DNA from: Doryteuthis pealeii
Lineage: Eukaryota; Mollusca; Cephalopoda; Myopsida; Loliginidae
Direction of reading: 5' to 3'
Length of the DNA stretch: 64,000 nt
NCBI GenBank assembly: GCA_023376005.1
Contig: CM042145.1
Location: 60,502,643 to 60,566,642, forward strand
Shown: in pieces, positions 41,444 through 52,521 of the stretch
How the letters are laid out: every line of letters starts with the position of its first letter
How positions within the stretch are numbered: position 1 is the stretch's first letter
Made by a program: the position numbers and the translations under genes
The notes under the pieces: generated by a model
Seen by the model: only the letters and a program-made list of their open reading frames with translations
Told to the model about the DNA's origin: nothing
Databases searched by the model: none

Positions 41444-41446
<3 letters not shown>
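41256..41446 (-). mobile_element. TA-bounded unit with weak hammerhead-like motif
   Basis: About 190 bases between two TA tracts. Minus strand 41328-41306 has CTGATGA followed by a short stem and GAAAC. Contains 'TTAAGCACTCTACCAATAAT', related to a stretch near 46692-46712. Confidence 0.45.

Positions 41447-41490
<44 letters not shown>
41447..41490. repeat. (TA)n microsatellite
   Basis: TA run. Confidence 0.96.
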
Positions 41491-41495
<5 letters not shown>

Positions 41496-41645
41496 GCGAG
41501 AAACTGATAGCTATCTAAGCTATGTGAATTTCAAACCAATTTGGTTACCAAACTCCGTTGCATTATATTCACCCTACGCTAACCTCCATTTATATGCTCT
41601 GTCACTGATATTGAGCACTCTTTACTTATGAATATACCAAAATAG

Positions 41646-41648
<3 letters not shown>

Positions 41649-41688
<40 letters not shown>
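41649..41688. repeat. (TA)n(GA)n compound microsatellite
   Basis: TA run then GAGAGA. Confidence 0.94.
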
Positions 41689-41689
<1 letters not shown>

Positions 41690-42570
41690 AGAAAATATAG
41701 AAGTATGCAGACCATTTTACACCTGGATGTTTAAAAATCAATCTTTTTTCATTGTCAATTAATACCATACAAATTGGGTTTTTTATTGTTCTGATCTAAT
41801 CCTGTCATTCACTATTAATAAAGATTTTTTTCTTTAGTACCTAAGTGTATTTTGAATCTGCAATACTTATGAAGTATGTTAATACTATTTGAGCAGCTTT
41901 ATGGAGTTATGAAAGTGAAAAGATAAAGCTAACATTCTCTACTTTGATTGTTGTCTTAAAAATTCATGGGTGATAATTCGAAACAAACACTAAATCCTAA
42001 TAGCACATTAGGGCATCCATAGATAACTAACACTGAATATTTGGTAAAGAAAGATAAACAATTAACGCATATTAATAATTTACATTAGAACGTTTATGTA
42101 ACATAACATGTAATGATAGATACAGGATACACACGTTCGAAACAAGGAAAATGCCTAACATGTTCCATGAACAAAACAGAGTGAAATCAAGAAAGGGTTA
42201 ATTAAGACTTATAGGTCTTCCATTATTATTCTGTGGGGTACAATAAAGTTATATATTAGGCAAAAGCTCTTCTAATTTTCAGGTTGTTATATTATATGTG
42301 TGTGTGTTGTTGTATTTTTACAGTGTGAATGCATATTGAGGCCTTATTAGTAGTTAAATTAGGAAAAAAGATATTGATGGAAGAGTGTTTCAAAGTTGTT
42401 CTAGGATTCAGTTCATTAGGTGCATATAACGGCCATATAGATAAAAAGACCATGTATGTGAAACGTGAAAAAAAGACGCAACATTGAAAAGAGCAACAAA
42501 AGATTTTATTGTTTTGTTACTTATTCATTTCTTTTATTTCTTTTGCGGGTAAGACACTTTTGCTGAATAC
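41690..42570. other. intergenic with a faint Helitron-1 relic
   Basis: At about 42325-42430, 'TTACAGTGTGAATGCATATT' and 'TAGTTAAATTAGGAAAAAAG' loosely follow the Helitron-1 interior. Otherwise no features. Confidence 0.4.
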
Positions 42571-42571
42571 A

Positions 42572-43062
42572 TCTTATTATAATGGAGATGCAGTGTCTCT
42601 GTGACCGAAACTACATCACTATGACCTCAGTAATTACGTAAGTTTACCAATGGGTATTTGATTTAGTCAAAATCATTAATAAATAGAATAATTTTATTAT
42701 TTATAATGATGTCTCTACAAAAATCTGAGTTTGTCCTCAAAACAGCCCTGGTCATTAGCGCGTTTAAATGTCTAATATATCGGTAAAAAAAATGGTTTAC
42801 ATATATGTTGTAGTTAATTTGCATACTGGTTTAAAAAAACGAGTTTAATAAATAATTACTTGGTGTTATGATCTCTATATTATTGTTAATTTCCAACGTT
42901 TAATCCTATGAATGATTTTATATAAAACCAATTAAAGTATAATTAAAATAAGTAATCTTTTCATATCCGTTATTATTTAATTTCGTTATTTTTTCTAATT
43001 TGATATATTTCATTACATTAAAACTTAAATAGTTACGCCCGGAGAGCGCATATTTTTGCTAG
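42572..43062 (+). mobile_element. Helitron-1 copy, diverged and shortened
   Basis: Starts TCTTATTATAATGGAGATGC after A and ends CTAG (43059-43062) followed by T. The 3' hairpin is of the CGCCC...GCGCA type (about 43034-43050) rather than CACCC...GGTGCA. 491 bases, so deleted internally relative to the ~640-base copies. Confidence 0.85.
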
Positions 43063-43117
43063 TCCCGGTAATATCTCTTCTTATTGTACACACAATTAAC
43101 CCCCTTCTCTCTCTCTT

Positions 43118-43137
43118 ATATATATATATATATATAA
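43118..43137. repeat. (TA)n microsatellite
   Basis: Left boundary of the inverted unit that follows. Confidence 0.93.
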
Positions 43138-43745
43138 AAGTTTTGTAGAAAAAACAAGATGTTAAAAGTTTTGCTGACAGAAATCTGTTTCGACATTATG
43201 AATGTCTTTATCAAAGCAACATTGTAAGCGGAAAAACAAAATAAATATATCATTAATTACGAGGCACAGAACGCTCTCGATCAGTACCGGAATTTTCAAT
43301 ATCAAAAAGTTCAGGAAAATGTTCCGGTTACAAATGAAAGTTTACAAAATATAACAAGTCCAACAAAAGGAATCTGCAATGATGATAAACTCGCAGAGTC
43401 GGGATCCTTATTATATCCAAAATTTGAGCCTCCGGTGATATAATGAATATTCATATAAAAATTTACTGCAAACTCTTTTGTGCCTTTTTTTTATGATAAA
43501 AATGCTTATAATTTTTTAAAATAAAATTCATTTTATTTTTAACAATAAATACGTATTTTAAAAAAATGTTTGAAAATTCCGGTACTGATCGAGAGCGTTC
43601 TGTGCCTCGTAATTAATGATATATTCATTTCGTTTTTCCGCTTACAATGTTGCTTTGATAAAGACATATTCATAATGTCGAAACAGGTTTCTGTCAGCAA
43701 AACTTAACATCTTGTTGTTTTTTCAACAAAACTTTCTACATATTG
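43136..43745. mobile_element. TA-bounded inverted unit, PLE-like
   Basis: The left arm (43136-43305) and right arm (43570-43745) are inverted repeats with a few differences (for example 'GAGGCACAGAACGCTCTCGA' against its complement near 43590-43610). Each arm carries a decayed hammerhead-like block: TTGATAA, A, GACAT..ATGTC hairpin, GAAAC (minus 43213-43187; plus 43655-43684). The ~265-base centre is not coding. Ends lie at TA runs. Confidence 0.8.
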
Positions 43746-43769
43746 TCAGATTCAATATCCATTTTTACC

Positions 43770-43793
43770 TTATATATATATATAGAGAGAGTA
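43770..43793. repeat. (TA)n(GA)n microsatellite
   Basis: Right boundary of the inverted unit. Confidence 0.9.
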
Positions 43794-44018
43794 TTTTTTT
43801 CACTGAATAGATGGACTCGCCACTTCTAATACACTTCTGTGCTCGGATTATAGTGACTTGTCAAACACTTAAAAATTATTTTAATTTTTAAACTTTCTAA
43901 AAACAATTTCTTTTAACAAGAAATTTTCTCTTGACTATGATCTAAGGTCAAAACTAGTCCAGAAAATTAAACAGCGTAAAAGAGATATTCCTGTTTGCCT
44001 CATCACTTTTTGTTCATC

Positions 44019-44021
<3 letters not shown>

Positions 44022-44066
<45 letters not shown>
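44022..44066. repeat. (TA)n microsatellite
   Basis: TA run. Confidence 0.96.
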
Positions 44067-44069
<3 letters not shown>

Positions 44070-44229
44070 TATCTGAATTTAGAACATTAATCCCGTTCAG
44101 GAAATGTATAGAGGGAATTAAAACAACCTTAATTAAATACATATGTCGCTTTTTCGGTCTCTTATCGCCATATTGATATTTTAACCCCTTATTGTATAAA
44201 AGTTTGCAAAAACTATATATAGACACACG

Positions 44230-44830
44230 GGGTTGTTTGGTCGGTTGTATTATACATCATGGCAACCCTTGTTGTGTTATTTTATGCAGACAATTTATTT
44301 TATTTATTCGTATTGGGTATTCAATTTTTTTTCAAACTCAGTTTTTTAAACGAATTTTTAAATTTCATTTCTTTAACCCATAGATGGGACCCAAACAGGT
44401 TCACCAACTCTGGGTCAGAGTGAACCTGGGAGTCATGGTGATAGTGGTAGTCCGCACTCCTCAGAGTGCCAGAATTGGAACTCCATCACTAGATGCAGTT
44501 TAACGTCATCCCTAGACACTAAGACCCTCAGCCACCGCCTTCTATCACATAAATGATAAGGTATTTGAGGTTGCCATGAGAGCAATAAAGTTGGGACAAT
44601 CATATAGGTGCTATGGCTAAACATGACTAGCTGATTGATCGGAGGGGCTTCTTCGACCGCCCGACTAGCCTAAGTAAGGGCCAAAGTGGGGAGTTGCATG
44701 TCATGGATTGCTCAGCCACCAGTGTTCAATGATTAATATTCACGGGTTGCCACCTACGGGTGACCATATTGGAGGGGTTTACCCCTACTGCAGAGGTACA
44801 GTCTGTGTATTATTCAGCCTGACAGGGTGG
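44230..44830 (+). mobile_element. R3 dispersed repeat, long copy
   Basis: The plus-strand head 'GGTCGGTTGTATTATACATC' then 'ATGGCAACCCTTGTTGTGTT', middle 'CCCATAGATGGGACCCAAAC', 3' half 'AGTGAACCTGGGAGTCATGG', 'GACACTAAGACCCTCAGCCA', 'GACCGCCCGACTAGCCTAAG', and end 'CTGCAGAGGTACAGTCTGTG'. The most complete copy on the plus strand. Confidence 0.8.
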
Positions 44831-44834
44831 AGGC

Positions 44835-45260
44835 ACATATGAAGATAAGTATATATTTTTGTCGACCACAAAAGATGTTTATGCGTATTACTTTCTGTCA
44901 AATGTTTAATTCAACGGAATTACTGATGTTTTTTTCCCCAAATCTTCAAGCTTGTCATCGTTTAATCAAACGATGATGAAAGAACAGAAACAATGAAATG
45001 AAAAAGTAAAAAACAAAATTGGAGACAGGAAATATAAACTAATGGTTAGGTATCATTAACAAATACGTACATTTAAAAAGAAAAATGACATAAAAGAATA
45101 TAGAAATGTTCAATGTCTTTCATCAACTTCGAGCGAAATTAAGGGAATGTGGCGTGTCTCTTTGGAGAATGTGTAGATGAGTCTGGTTCGATTGACAAAC
45201 ACAGACTGAACTGAAGAAAAGTCTAAAATCTGATTGGAGATCCACTGAGGTATGGGATTT
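44835..45260. other. intergenic, no gene seen
   Basis: No recognised features. Confidence 0.4.
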
Positions 45261-45264
45261 GTAC

Positions 45265-45271
<7 letters not shown>

Positions 45272-45295
<24 letters not shown>

Positions 45296-45300
45296 GTGTG
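45272..45300. repeat. (TG)n microsatellite
   Basis: TG run. Confidence 0.93.
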
Positions 45301-45309
45301 AGTAATTTG

Positions 45310-45703
45310 TCACGTAGTATAATGTCTGTTCACGAAATACTTACACGAACAAGTTTGTTTGTTTTTTTTTAATCTGACCAGACCACGCCACACACACACA
45401 CACACATTGGTAAATCATCAGGTTAGTTGGTGTTATGGTTAATTCTAAGGAAGGCGTTTTTAAAAACGCAATGTTAAAGTTGTTCTGTTTCAAGCTGCGA
45501 GCTCAGTATTCAATAATTTTGAACAGAGCAATATATCTGGTTAAGAAAAAGGTTTTCATGTTAGCAGTTATATATCTATTTCTATCCATATCATTATTTT
45601 TCAATAAGATTCGCGGTCTAATGAAACTCATATGTATATACATATATAAATGGGTAGAAATAGATTTATATATGTTAATGTGATATTTAAGCCTTTATCT
45701 GCA

Positions 45704-45705
<2 letters not shown>
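45310..45705. other. intergenic, no gene supported
   Basis: An 82-residue hydrophobic frame (45435-45683) is AT-driven and unassigned. A short (CA)n lies near 45390-45405. Confidence 0.35.

Positions 45706-45706
<1 letters not shown>

Positions 45707-45749
<43 letters not shown>
45707..45749. repeat. (TA)n microsatellite
   Basis: TA run. Confidence 0.96.
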
Positions 45750-45751
<2 letters not shown>

Positions 45752-46083
45752 ATGAAAAACAGAAACATTGGACCAGAAGAACCATATGAAGGTATCTATT
45801 GAGTAATGCCTTGTGATTTTGAAGAATTTAAAAAAATATTTTTTGATAGTTAAATAATTTGTTTGTCCTTCCAACATATTGATCAGAATCTAACGAGAAA
45901 ATTAAAAAGGGATGTTCTCTGCTACTCAGAAAAGATGCCAAAGCCGCAAGTTGATTTGGATTCATGCTGTTCAAATATTCTTAATGGCCCCGGTAATCTT
46001 AGGTAATAAAAACAGATTTTATATTTCCTCCAATAATGACATTAATTAGCCTTTATGAACATTATCCATTGTTAAAATTAGCC

Positions 46084-46098
46084 CTTTCTTTCTTTCAT

Positions 46099-46135
<37 letters not shown>

Positions 46136-46480
46136 TTTCTTTCATTCTTCTTTCTTTCTTTCTTTCTTTCTTTCTTCTTTCTTTCTTTCATTCTTTCTTT
46201 CTTTCTTTTTCTTTCTTTCTTTCTTTTCTTCTTTCTTCTTCTTTCTTTCTTCTTTCTTCTTTCTTCTTTCTTTCTTTCTTCTTTCTTCTTCTTCTTTCTT
46301 CTTCTTTTCTTCTTCTTCTTCTTTTTCTTTCTTTCTTCTTTTTCTTCTTCTTTTCTTCTTTCTTCATTCTTCTTTCTTCTTTTTCATTCTTTTCTTCTTC
46401 TTTCTTCTTCTTTTCTTCTTTTCTTCATTCTTCATTTTTCTTTCATTTTCATTTTTCTTTCATTCTTCTTTTCTTTCATC
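46084..46480. repeat. (TTTC)n / (TTC)n pyrimidine array
   Basis: About 400 bases of near-pure pyrimidine on the plus strand, starting as CTTT tetranucleotides and passing into mixed CTT/CTTT. It gives a spurious 156-residue F/S/L frame. Confidence 0.96.
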
Positions 46481-46769
46481 AATATTCGCCGACTTTTAAC
46501 CCTTAACAACCAGTGATTAGAAGCGAATTGTATATTTTTTCAACATATCTGTATAAACATATATCGAGAGGCAGCAACTTATTACAATCATATATATATA
46601 AGATAGATATATTTTGTATTGAAGAAGGGAAAATTCTCAATTACAGGTGTATATGTATATATAGGTTTATTTTTATATATTCTATATTGGTATTGAGCAC
46701 TCTCCTAATAATATTGTATATATTTTGCTTAATACTGTCTATAGAGATAGAACTATACACTGTGATTAT

Positions 46770-46797
46770 TTATATATATATATATATATACACACAC
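46770..46797. repeat. (TA)n(CA)n microsatellite
   Basis: TA run then CACACA. Confidence 0.93.
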
Positions 46798-46799
46798 GA

Positions 46800-47150
46800 T
46801 ATTTTACATTGAAATTGAAGCTTTAACATAGCTATATTGATTCATGACACATCTCTGCTAACATGATTCAATTCACCAAAATACCTTATTTTCCTTCAAT
46901 TATCCGAACAAATGTTCCCTTCATTCTAAACCATAATGCATCATATTGACACACTTGTACACAAACGAGTTTTTTTGTCTGTTTCCATCTCTGAGTGGGA
47001 ATTTGATTTGTATTCATTTTAACTCGAAACTTTGCACTGCTATATAATCACGATTGATTGGCCACTTTTCCCACTTTTCCGTCTGAGGATTGTGCATACA
47101 AAAAACATTTTAATGTAACGGACTTCTGAAGTTCATAAACTTATTTTTTT
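46800..47150. other. intergenic, no gene seen
   Basis: No recognised features. Confidence 0.45.
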
Positions 47151-47154
47151 ATTA

Positions 47155-47196
47155 TATATAATATGACACACACCTACACCACACACACACACATAT

Positions 47197-47243
<47 letters not shown>

Positions 47244-47885
47244 GAGAGAGAGTGTGAGTGTGTATATATGTATGTACGTATATGAGTGTGTGCGTGTGTG
47301 TATATATGATTGTGTATATATATGAGTGTTTGTGTGTGTATATATATGAGAGCGTATATATATATATATATATGAATGAGTTTGTGTATATATATGGGAG
47401 TATACATATATATATATATGAATGAGTTTGTGTATATATATGGGAGTATACATATATATATATATGAATGAGTTTGTGTATATATATGAGAGTATACATA
47501 TATATATATGAATGAGTTTGTGTATATATATGAGAGTATACATATATATATATATGAATGAGTTTGTGTATATATATGAGAGTATACATATATATATATA
47601 TGAATGAGTTTGTGTATATATATGAGAGTATACATATATATATATATGAATGAGTTTGTGTATATATATGAGAGTATACATATATATATATGAGTGTGTA
47701 TGTGTGTATATATGAGAGTATACATGTGTATATGTGTGTGTATATATGTATATATGTGTGTGTATATATGTATATATGAGTGTGTGTGTGTATATATGAT
47801 GGTGCATATATATGTGTCTGTGTATATATGAGTGTGTGTTTAATATATATATATGTGTGTGTTTGCCTGTATGTATATGTGTTTA
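47155..47885. repeat. TATG/TGTG minisatellite block with 44-46-bp higher-order unit
   Basis: A (TA)n core (47196-47242) is followed by TGTG/TATA mixtures. Between about 47374 and 47690 a 44- or 46-base unit recurs seven times: 'GAATGAGTTTGTGTATATAT', then 'ATGAGAGTATACATATATAT'. All three minus-strand frames are long and open (up to 248 residues, Y/I/H/T-rich), which shows that openness is due to composition. Confidence 0.95.
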
Positions 47886-47889
47886 TGTG

Positions 47890-48130
47890 AGTGTACACTT
47901 TTTTGTTTGACGATTATTTAAATGATCGTATTTGTAATTAACAAAAATAAATCATGAATTCAGGTCAAGTAAAAATCACAGTAATTTATTTTTTCAACCA
48001 TTTCCTTTCAGATTTCAGCTAAAAGTAATTCCTAAGTATTCAAGTTTGAATTAAATTCTTAACAGTTATTTTTGCCTCCAGCATTAAAAACTTATTTCCT
48101 TTTTAGATGCCAACAACAGCCATGTCTTCC
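47890..48130. other. intergenic, no gene seen
   Basis: No recognised features. Confidence 0.45.
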
Positions 48131-48137
48131 ATAAAAT

Positions 48138-48152
48138 GACTCTCTCTCTCTC

Positions 48153-48205
<53 letters not shown>

Positions 48206-48455
48206 GTCTCTGTCTGTCTTTCTGGCTGTCTCTATTTCTCTTTCACACTTTCTCTTTCACAACTTTCTCTTTCACACTTTCTCTTTCACACTTTTTCTCT
48301 TTCACACTTTCTCTTTCACACTTTTTCTCTTTCACACTTTCTCTTTCACACTTTTTCTCTCTCTCTCTTTTTTTCTCTCTCTCTCTCTCTCTCTCTCTCA
48401 CACTCTTTTTCTCTCTCTTTCACACTCTTTTCCTCTCTCTTTCACACTCTCACTC
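48138..48455. repeat. (CT)n array with TTTCACACTTTCTC units
   Basis: CT and CTGT runs followed by about 10 units of CTTTCACACTTTCT type. Low complexity. Confidence 0.95.
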
Positions 48456-48524
48456 GGGAATGGATCGATACTTTTGTATAATCCGACAAGTAATTAAAAA
48501 ATGTCAATAAACATACACGGGAAA

Positions 48525-48526
<2 letters not shown>

Positions 48527-48562
<36 letters not shown>

Positions 48563-48570
48563 GTGTGTAT
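48527..48570. repeat. (TG)(TA)n(TG) microsatellite
   Basis: GTGTGTATA.. run. Confidence 0.93.
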
Positions 48571-48731
48571 TGATGTGAATTGTTTATTTTCTCTTATAGT
48601 TGCATACATTTGTACATGCAAATATATATGCACATGCATGATAATTGTTCAGGCATAAGAATCTTATTAAAATGTACATTAAGCTAAAACTGCCTTGGGG
48701 CGGTGGGTCATATTGCGTGTGTGAAAACAAT

Positions 48732-48801
<70 letters not shown>
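48732..48801. repeat. (CA)n(TA)n compound microsatellite
   Basis: CA 48732-48759 then TA to 48801. Confidence 0.96.
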
Positions 48802-48804
<3 letters not shown>

Positions 48805-48889
48805 AAATCTGAGTAAACAGAGATATTTACTAACTTTTCTATTATTATTATTCGAACACAAATGCAAAGAAACATGGTATTACATTAAA

Positions 48890-48990
48890 CTGGATCTGAT
48901 GGCGAGGCTATTGTTTGGGACCGGTATCGAACTGGGAACCTTGTGATTCCTATGCGATCGCTTTACTGACTGAGCTAAACCATCCCTACG
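48890..48990 (-). mobile_element. SINE-B head fragment
   Basis: Minus strand: 'GGTTTAGCTCAGTCAGTAAA' (A box), 'AGGAATCACAAGGTTCCC', AGTTCGATACCGG (B box). It is lost shortly after. Confidence 0.7.
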
Positions 48991-48999
48991 TTGTCATTA

Positions 49000-49390
49000 T
49001 TTCCAGGTTCATTTTAACCCGGAGTGTTAGTACGGTTGGAATACCATCTGTGTGTTGTATATTGATAAACCATTGTTTTTGAACAGTTAGTGTAGAGTTA
49101 GATTTTGAATTAGAAGTCGTTGAAATTCAAAATCCGTAGGGTTAGATGATTGATAGGTAATACAATTGAGGTAACCTTCTTTCTTGTTAACTATTGAAAC
49201 GAAGGACCAGAGATTAGTCAGTTAAGCGAGAGACGCCATGATGTAAGCATCGAATCCGCCGTAGTAGAGAAAGTCTGGATTTGAATAATTCTTTTAAAAA
49301 AGGTGATCACATAAAATATAAGCCTAATTACAAAACCAGACCAGTTGGAGTAAATGAAGAAACAGACTACAAAAAAAAATATTGCAGCCG
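49000..49390. other. intergenic with short R3 trace
   Basis: 'AACCCGGAGTGTTAGTACGG' near 49017 resembles the R3 middle. No gene. Confidence 0.35.
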
Positions 49391-49392
49391 TT

Positions 49393-49428
49393 CTGGCTGA
49401 TGAGATAAAGCGACAATTCTTCCTAGCT
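49393..49428 (+). pseudogene. tiny LINE L-b fragment
   Basis: The plus-strand reading ADEIKRQFFLAV matches the 'LKRQFFEAV' block of the other L-b copies. Confidence 0.4.
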
Positions 49429-49784
49429 GTGGACATCTGCTTATGGATAAACCAGTGTTGGCCGACTAGCTAAAACTTAAATCTATCAGCTTTGTGCGGA
49501 CATTTGGATGGCGTGCTTGAAGACTTGACAGGATCGATGACTGATATGGTCGAGTGGCGAGGGAGAGTTATGGGAATCCGTGCTGTCAGTACTACTTTAT
49601 AATGATGATAATTATTTACGAAGATTTATCTTTAGTTACATGAAACCATATACCTGTTTGCAAACAAATGTATGTTATTAAATAGAAATAATTACTTGAA
49701 ACCATAAAATCATTGGTATTAGATAGGAATACTTGACACCTACCAACTGTGTGCAAACTCTGTATTGTATAGGATTACTAGTCA

Positions 49785-49832
49785 TAAAATAACCCTTGTA
49801 TGTGCCGTTAAAATCAATAAATAAAAAGATTA
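49785..49832 (-). repeat. R3-like head motif, isolated
   Basis: 'GTCATAAAATAACCCTTGTA' then 'GCCGTTAAAATCAATAAA'. Confidence 0.5.
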
Positions 49833-49927
49833 TTAGGACTTATTTTTATATTAAAATGGAAAACTTAGGAAACTCTTACATTCAACTTATAAATATACTT
49901 CAATTTTATATTTCACTGTATTTTATA

Positions 49928-50330
49928 TTGTCATGATAATCAAGTCGTGCTGATAGCACGAATACACTTGACCATTTCTCGCCAATTGTCCCTATCAGCC
50001 ATAACCGTTTGTAAGTTCTTTAAACGATATCCAGTGTCTGCAGATGTTTTTGCTGGACAGCCAACACTGGTGTGTCCATGTGTAGGAGCACTTAGAACAT
50101 CGCTTATGAGTTTTAATTTATTTAACAGTGCCCAGGATGTTTTGTTCGTCTTGGATTCTTTCTGAGATGGGATGTTAGTTGCCGTACAGTTGTTGTTGTT
50201 GTTTTTTTTTAATGTTGCCCCCGGGATTTGTTCAAGAGAGTACGTAGTCTTTGTATAGTTACAATCGAGATTTTTTTCTAAACGTTTGGTTAGTCTACGT
50301 AGTGCTGCTATACAATAATACTACCCAGTT
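49928..50330 (-). pseudogene. LINE L-b C-terminal end, decayed
   Basis: Minus-strand blocks correspond to 'LRSAPTHGHTSVGCPAK', then 'DRDNWREMVKCIRAIST'-like residues near 49960-50010, and upstream the SWKQ region near 50215. Multiple shifts and a poly-A insertion (about 50195-50210). Confidence 0.7.
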
Positions 50331-50339
50331 ACAACTAAT

Positions 50340-50750
50340 AATTCTCGTTTATTTTATCAGAGATCAGATTTTTGTATAGTCTATATCCTATCAATATCGT
50401 TTTATACTTTGCCTATGCATATATTGATATCACTTTCGCAATGAGATTTTACTACCGAGATATATGAAATGGTTTTGTCATTTGATGAAGATATGGCACA
50501 ACCCTTTTTAAAACACGTGTTTTATTCGAGTTTACATAGACAGCAAGGCCCCTTGTTGTTGCTCGAGGCCATGTTGCAGATTAGGTTAGAACAGGTGTAT
50601 TTGCAAGAAGAACTAGACCATCCACGTAGTCTGCTTCAGTAATAGTTTCCGCTGGATAACATTTGCTTCTTGCATTTTAGGATGAGGAAATATTCTTTCC
50701 TTAAAACTAATAAAAATCATTGTACATAATCTCGATAGAAGAATGTTTTA
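50340..50750. other. intergenic, probably further decayed LINE
   Basis: Minus strand near 50560-50640 may continue LINE sequence upstream of the C-terminal end, but I cannot read a convincing motif. Confidence 0.3.
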
Positions 50751-50754
50751 TACA

Positions 50755-50868
50755 AACAGGACCTGTGGATATACCACAGTATGATAATTTAATTATTACA
50801 ATGTTTCATATGTTTACTCAAAGGCTCTTGAAAAATAGTTCAATATGTAAAAAGTACATTCGACAAAA
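50755..50868 (-). mobile_element. Helitron-2 3'-end fragment
   Basis: Contains the intact subterminal palindrome CTGTGGATATACCACAG (about 50763-50779) and 'TATGATAATTTAATTATTAC'. The final CTAG is lost. It ends at a PLE-like repeat. Confidence 0.78.
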
Positions 50869-50870
50869 AA

Positions 50871-51110
50871 CGAAGAAGGCTGGAGAGCACATCAACCGAA
50901 AGATTGTGTATATAAAGATAATAATGAGGACATCAGTCAGAAAAATCTAAATTATAAAAAATATCAGTCTCAAATATAACAAGAAACATTTGAATAAGGC
51001 TGGATTGCATATCGACCGAAATGTTGTGTACATAACAATAAAGATGAGGACTATAGTTAAAAAAATCTAAATGAAACAAATTACCAAGCCTCGTTTAAAA
51101 ATCTGATACA
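50871..51110 (+). mobile_element. two tandem PLE-like terminal fragments
   Basis: 'CGAAGAAGGCTGGAGAGCAC' with 'ATCAACCGAAAG' at 50871, and 'TGAATAAGGCTGGATTGCAT' with 'ATCGACCGAAATG' at 50991. Each is followed by a 'AAAGAT.ATGAGGAC' type stretch and 'AAAAATCTAAA'. They are decayed relatives of 38148 and 53027, in direct repeat at about 120 bases. Confidence 0.65.
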
Positions 51111-51235
51111 ATCCTCTTTTCTGCCAAGGATTTCAATGAACACTACAGACTTTCTGCTACAAGTTGTATTAACTGATACTATACTCTTTTCTGCCTAGAA
51201 TTTCACGGAACACTACAGATTAGATTTACAAGGAT
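51110..51235. repeat. 72-bp direct duplication
   Basis: 'CTCTTTTCTGCCAAGGATTT' at 51113 and 'CTCTTTTCTGCCTAGAATTT' at about 51185 begin two similar ~72-base units containing 'GAACACTACAGA'. Confidence 0.65.
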
Positions 51236-51239
51236 TAAC

Positions 51240-51555
51240 CAACTGAACCAAAACTCAATATTGATTTGGATTTACCAACTCTGGAACTAAACGCCTAAAA
51301 TATCGACCAGAATTTTAACAGTTATATCACGCATTCCTTTCAAAGTTCTTATAGATTAGGTTTTCGTTTAAGAACAAAATAGTGTCTACATGAGTAATGT
51401 ATGCGTATAGGTGTAGCGTATATATATATGTATATGCATGTGGGTGCAAGGATATATGTATGGGCATGTTTAAGAATAGGTATTTAATTACATAGATGTG
51501 TATGTACATGATACTATCAAAGGGATAGCTGAACGATTTAGGGGAATTGTCAGAT
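51240..51555. other. intergenic, no gene seen
   Basis: A TATG-rich stretch near 51390-51510; no features. Confidence 0.4.
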
Positions 51556-51559
51556 TTAA

Positions 51560-51913
51560 ATGAATAATAAAGTAGAAAAAGAAGTGCTTCTCGGTGGATA
51601 TGAAAGGGTTAGTTTTTCTAATGCCCATAATAAAATGAAAACTTTGGCGCTAACATGGTTGAGATCAGCAGCCAATGATATCATTTTTTACCCTTGCATC
51701 TTAGGGTTCCTCGGACATAAAACAATAAACGTAACCTTATCCCTTTTAGTCGATGGAGTAATAACTTTCTTAGAGGAGAGGTCCTTTGAAGTTAAGCTCA
51801 TTGATCATATTACCCGAGACACGAATATGCCAGGCAAATCATTTGGTTTATTAAATAAGTTAAAGGGTGATTTCTTTATTTTCAACACTATTTATATTCA
51901 ACAACATATCTAA
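51560..51913 (+). CDS. unassigned 117-residue open frame (weak)
   Basis: A non-repetitive frame with mixed composition, containing one hydrophobic stretch (IIFYPCILGFLG around residue 42) and no motif I recognise. No polymerase, integrase or transposase signature. It ends just before a SINE-D copy. It may well be chance or a decayed element. Confidence 0.12.
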   Translation: MNNKVEKEVLLGGYERVSFSNAHNKMKTLALTWLRSAANDIIFYPCILGFLGHKTINVTLSLLVDGVITFLEERSFEVKLIDHITRDTNMPGKSFGLLNKLKGDFFIFNTIYIQQHI

Positions 51914-51925
51914 CATGTGGGTCGA

Positions 51926-52130
51926 GTCTGCGGGGTGTAGTGGCTAATGTGCTAGACTGCGACATCGTAGTAAGCGAGTTCGAATTCGACTTGTGCTATT
52001 ACGTTCACTTTCAGGCAAATACTTCTGGGAAATGTATTAAATCCGAGCTATAGAATGAATAACACTACAACTGTTCTTTTATGAGCATGGCTTTGGCTTT
52101 AGATAACCCACGAAGATTGATTTATTTACT
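51926..52130 (+). mobile_element. SINE-D copy (tRNA-derived)
   Basis: 'GGGGTGTAGTGGCTAATGTG' (A-box-like) and 'GCGAGTTCGAATTCGACTTG' (B-box-like GTTCGAATTC) at tRNA spacing. The body 'GAATAACACTACAACTGTTC' and 'ATGGCTTTGGCTTTAGATAA' is shared with 23655-23925. Confidence 0.65.
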
Positions 52131-52394
52131 GGCACCAGGACCATTAACGTGGGGGGGATACGCACTAATCGAAGCTAATCTGTGGCCGGTAAAAAGTTGC
52201 GTGTATCCCTTCCGCCTTCCTCTATTGAGACGTCTCAGGCACTGGACAATAAACCCAGTCCTTTCACTTTAAATCAAGGGAGCATGTGGTGTCTGGGGGT
52301 GGCCTCTTGGGATCATGCTAATATTAAATATCTTATCGGTTCAATGGCCGAAGCCACTAGACATAGGGCCCGAGTGGCCTACATAATGTCAGCA

Positions 52395-52520
52395 TAGTTA
52401 TTTACTAAGCTTAGCTTAGTTGTCGCACAAGGCCTGAAGTATGGGGTGCCCAGTGAGAATCGAACTCATTAATAATGGTCTGCGAATCTAGGTTGCTAAT
52501 CATTACACCACGTAAGGTGC
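52395..52520 (-). mobile_element. SINE-C copy 1 of a tandem pair
   Basis: Minus strand: GGGCACCTTACGTGGTGTAA-TGATTAGC, then GAGTTCGATTCTCACTGG, then 'CTTCAGGCCTTGTGCGACAA' and 'CTAAGCTTAG'. Intact A- and B-box-like motifs. Confidence 0.75.
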
Positions 52521-52521
52521 C

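Noticed and set aside
46036..46506. 156-residue F/S/L-rich open frame
   Set aside because: CTTT/CTT array; no conserved start or domain.
47152..47898. 248-residue minus-strand open frame and its two long companions
   Set aside because: All three frames are open across a TATG/TGTG minisatellite and encode only Y/I/H/T repeats. This is composition, not a gene.
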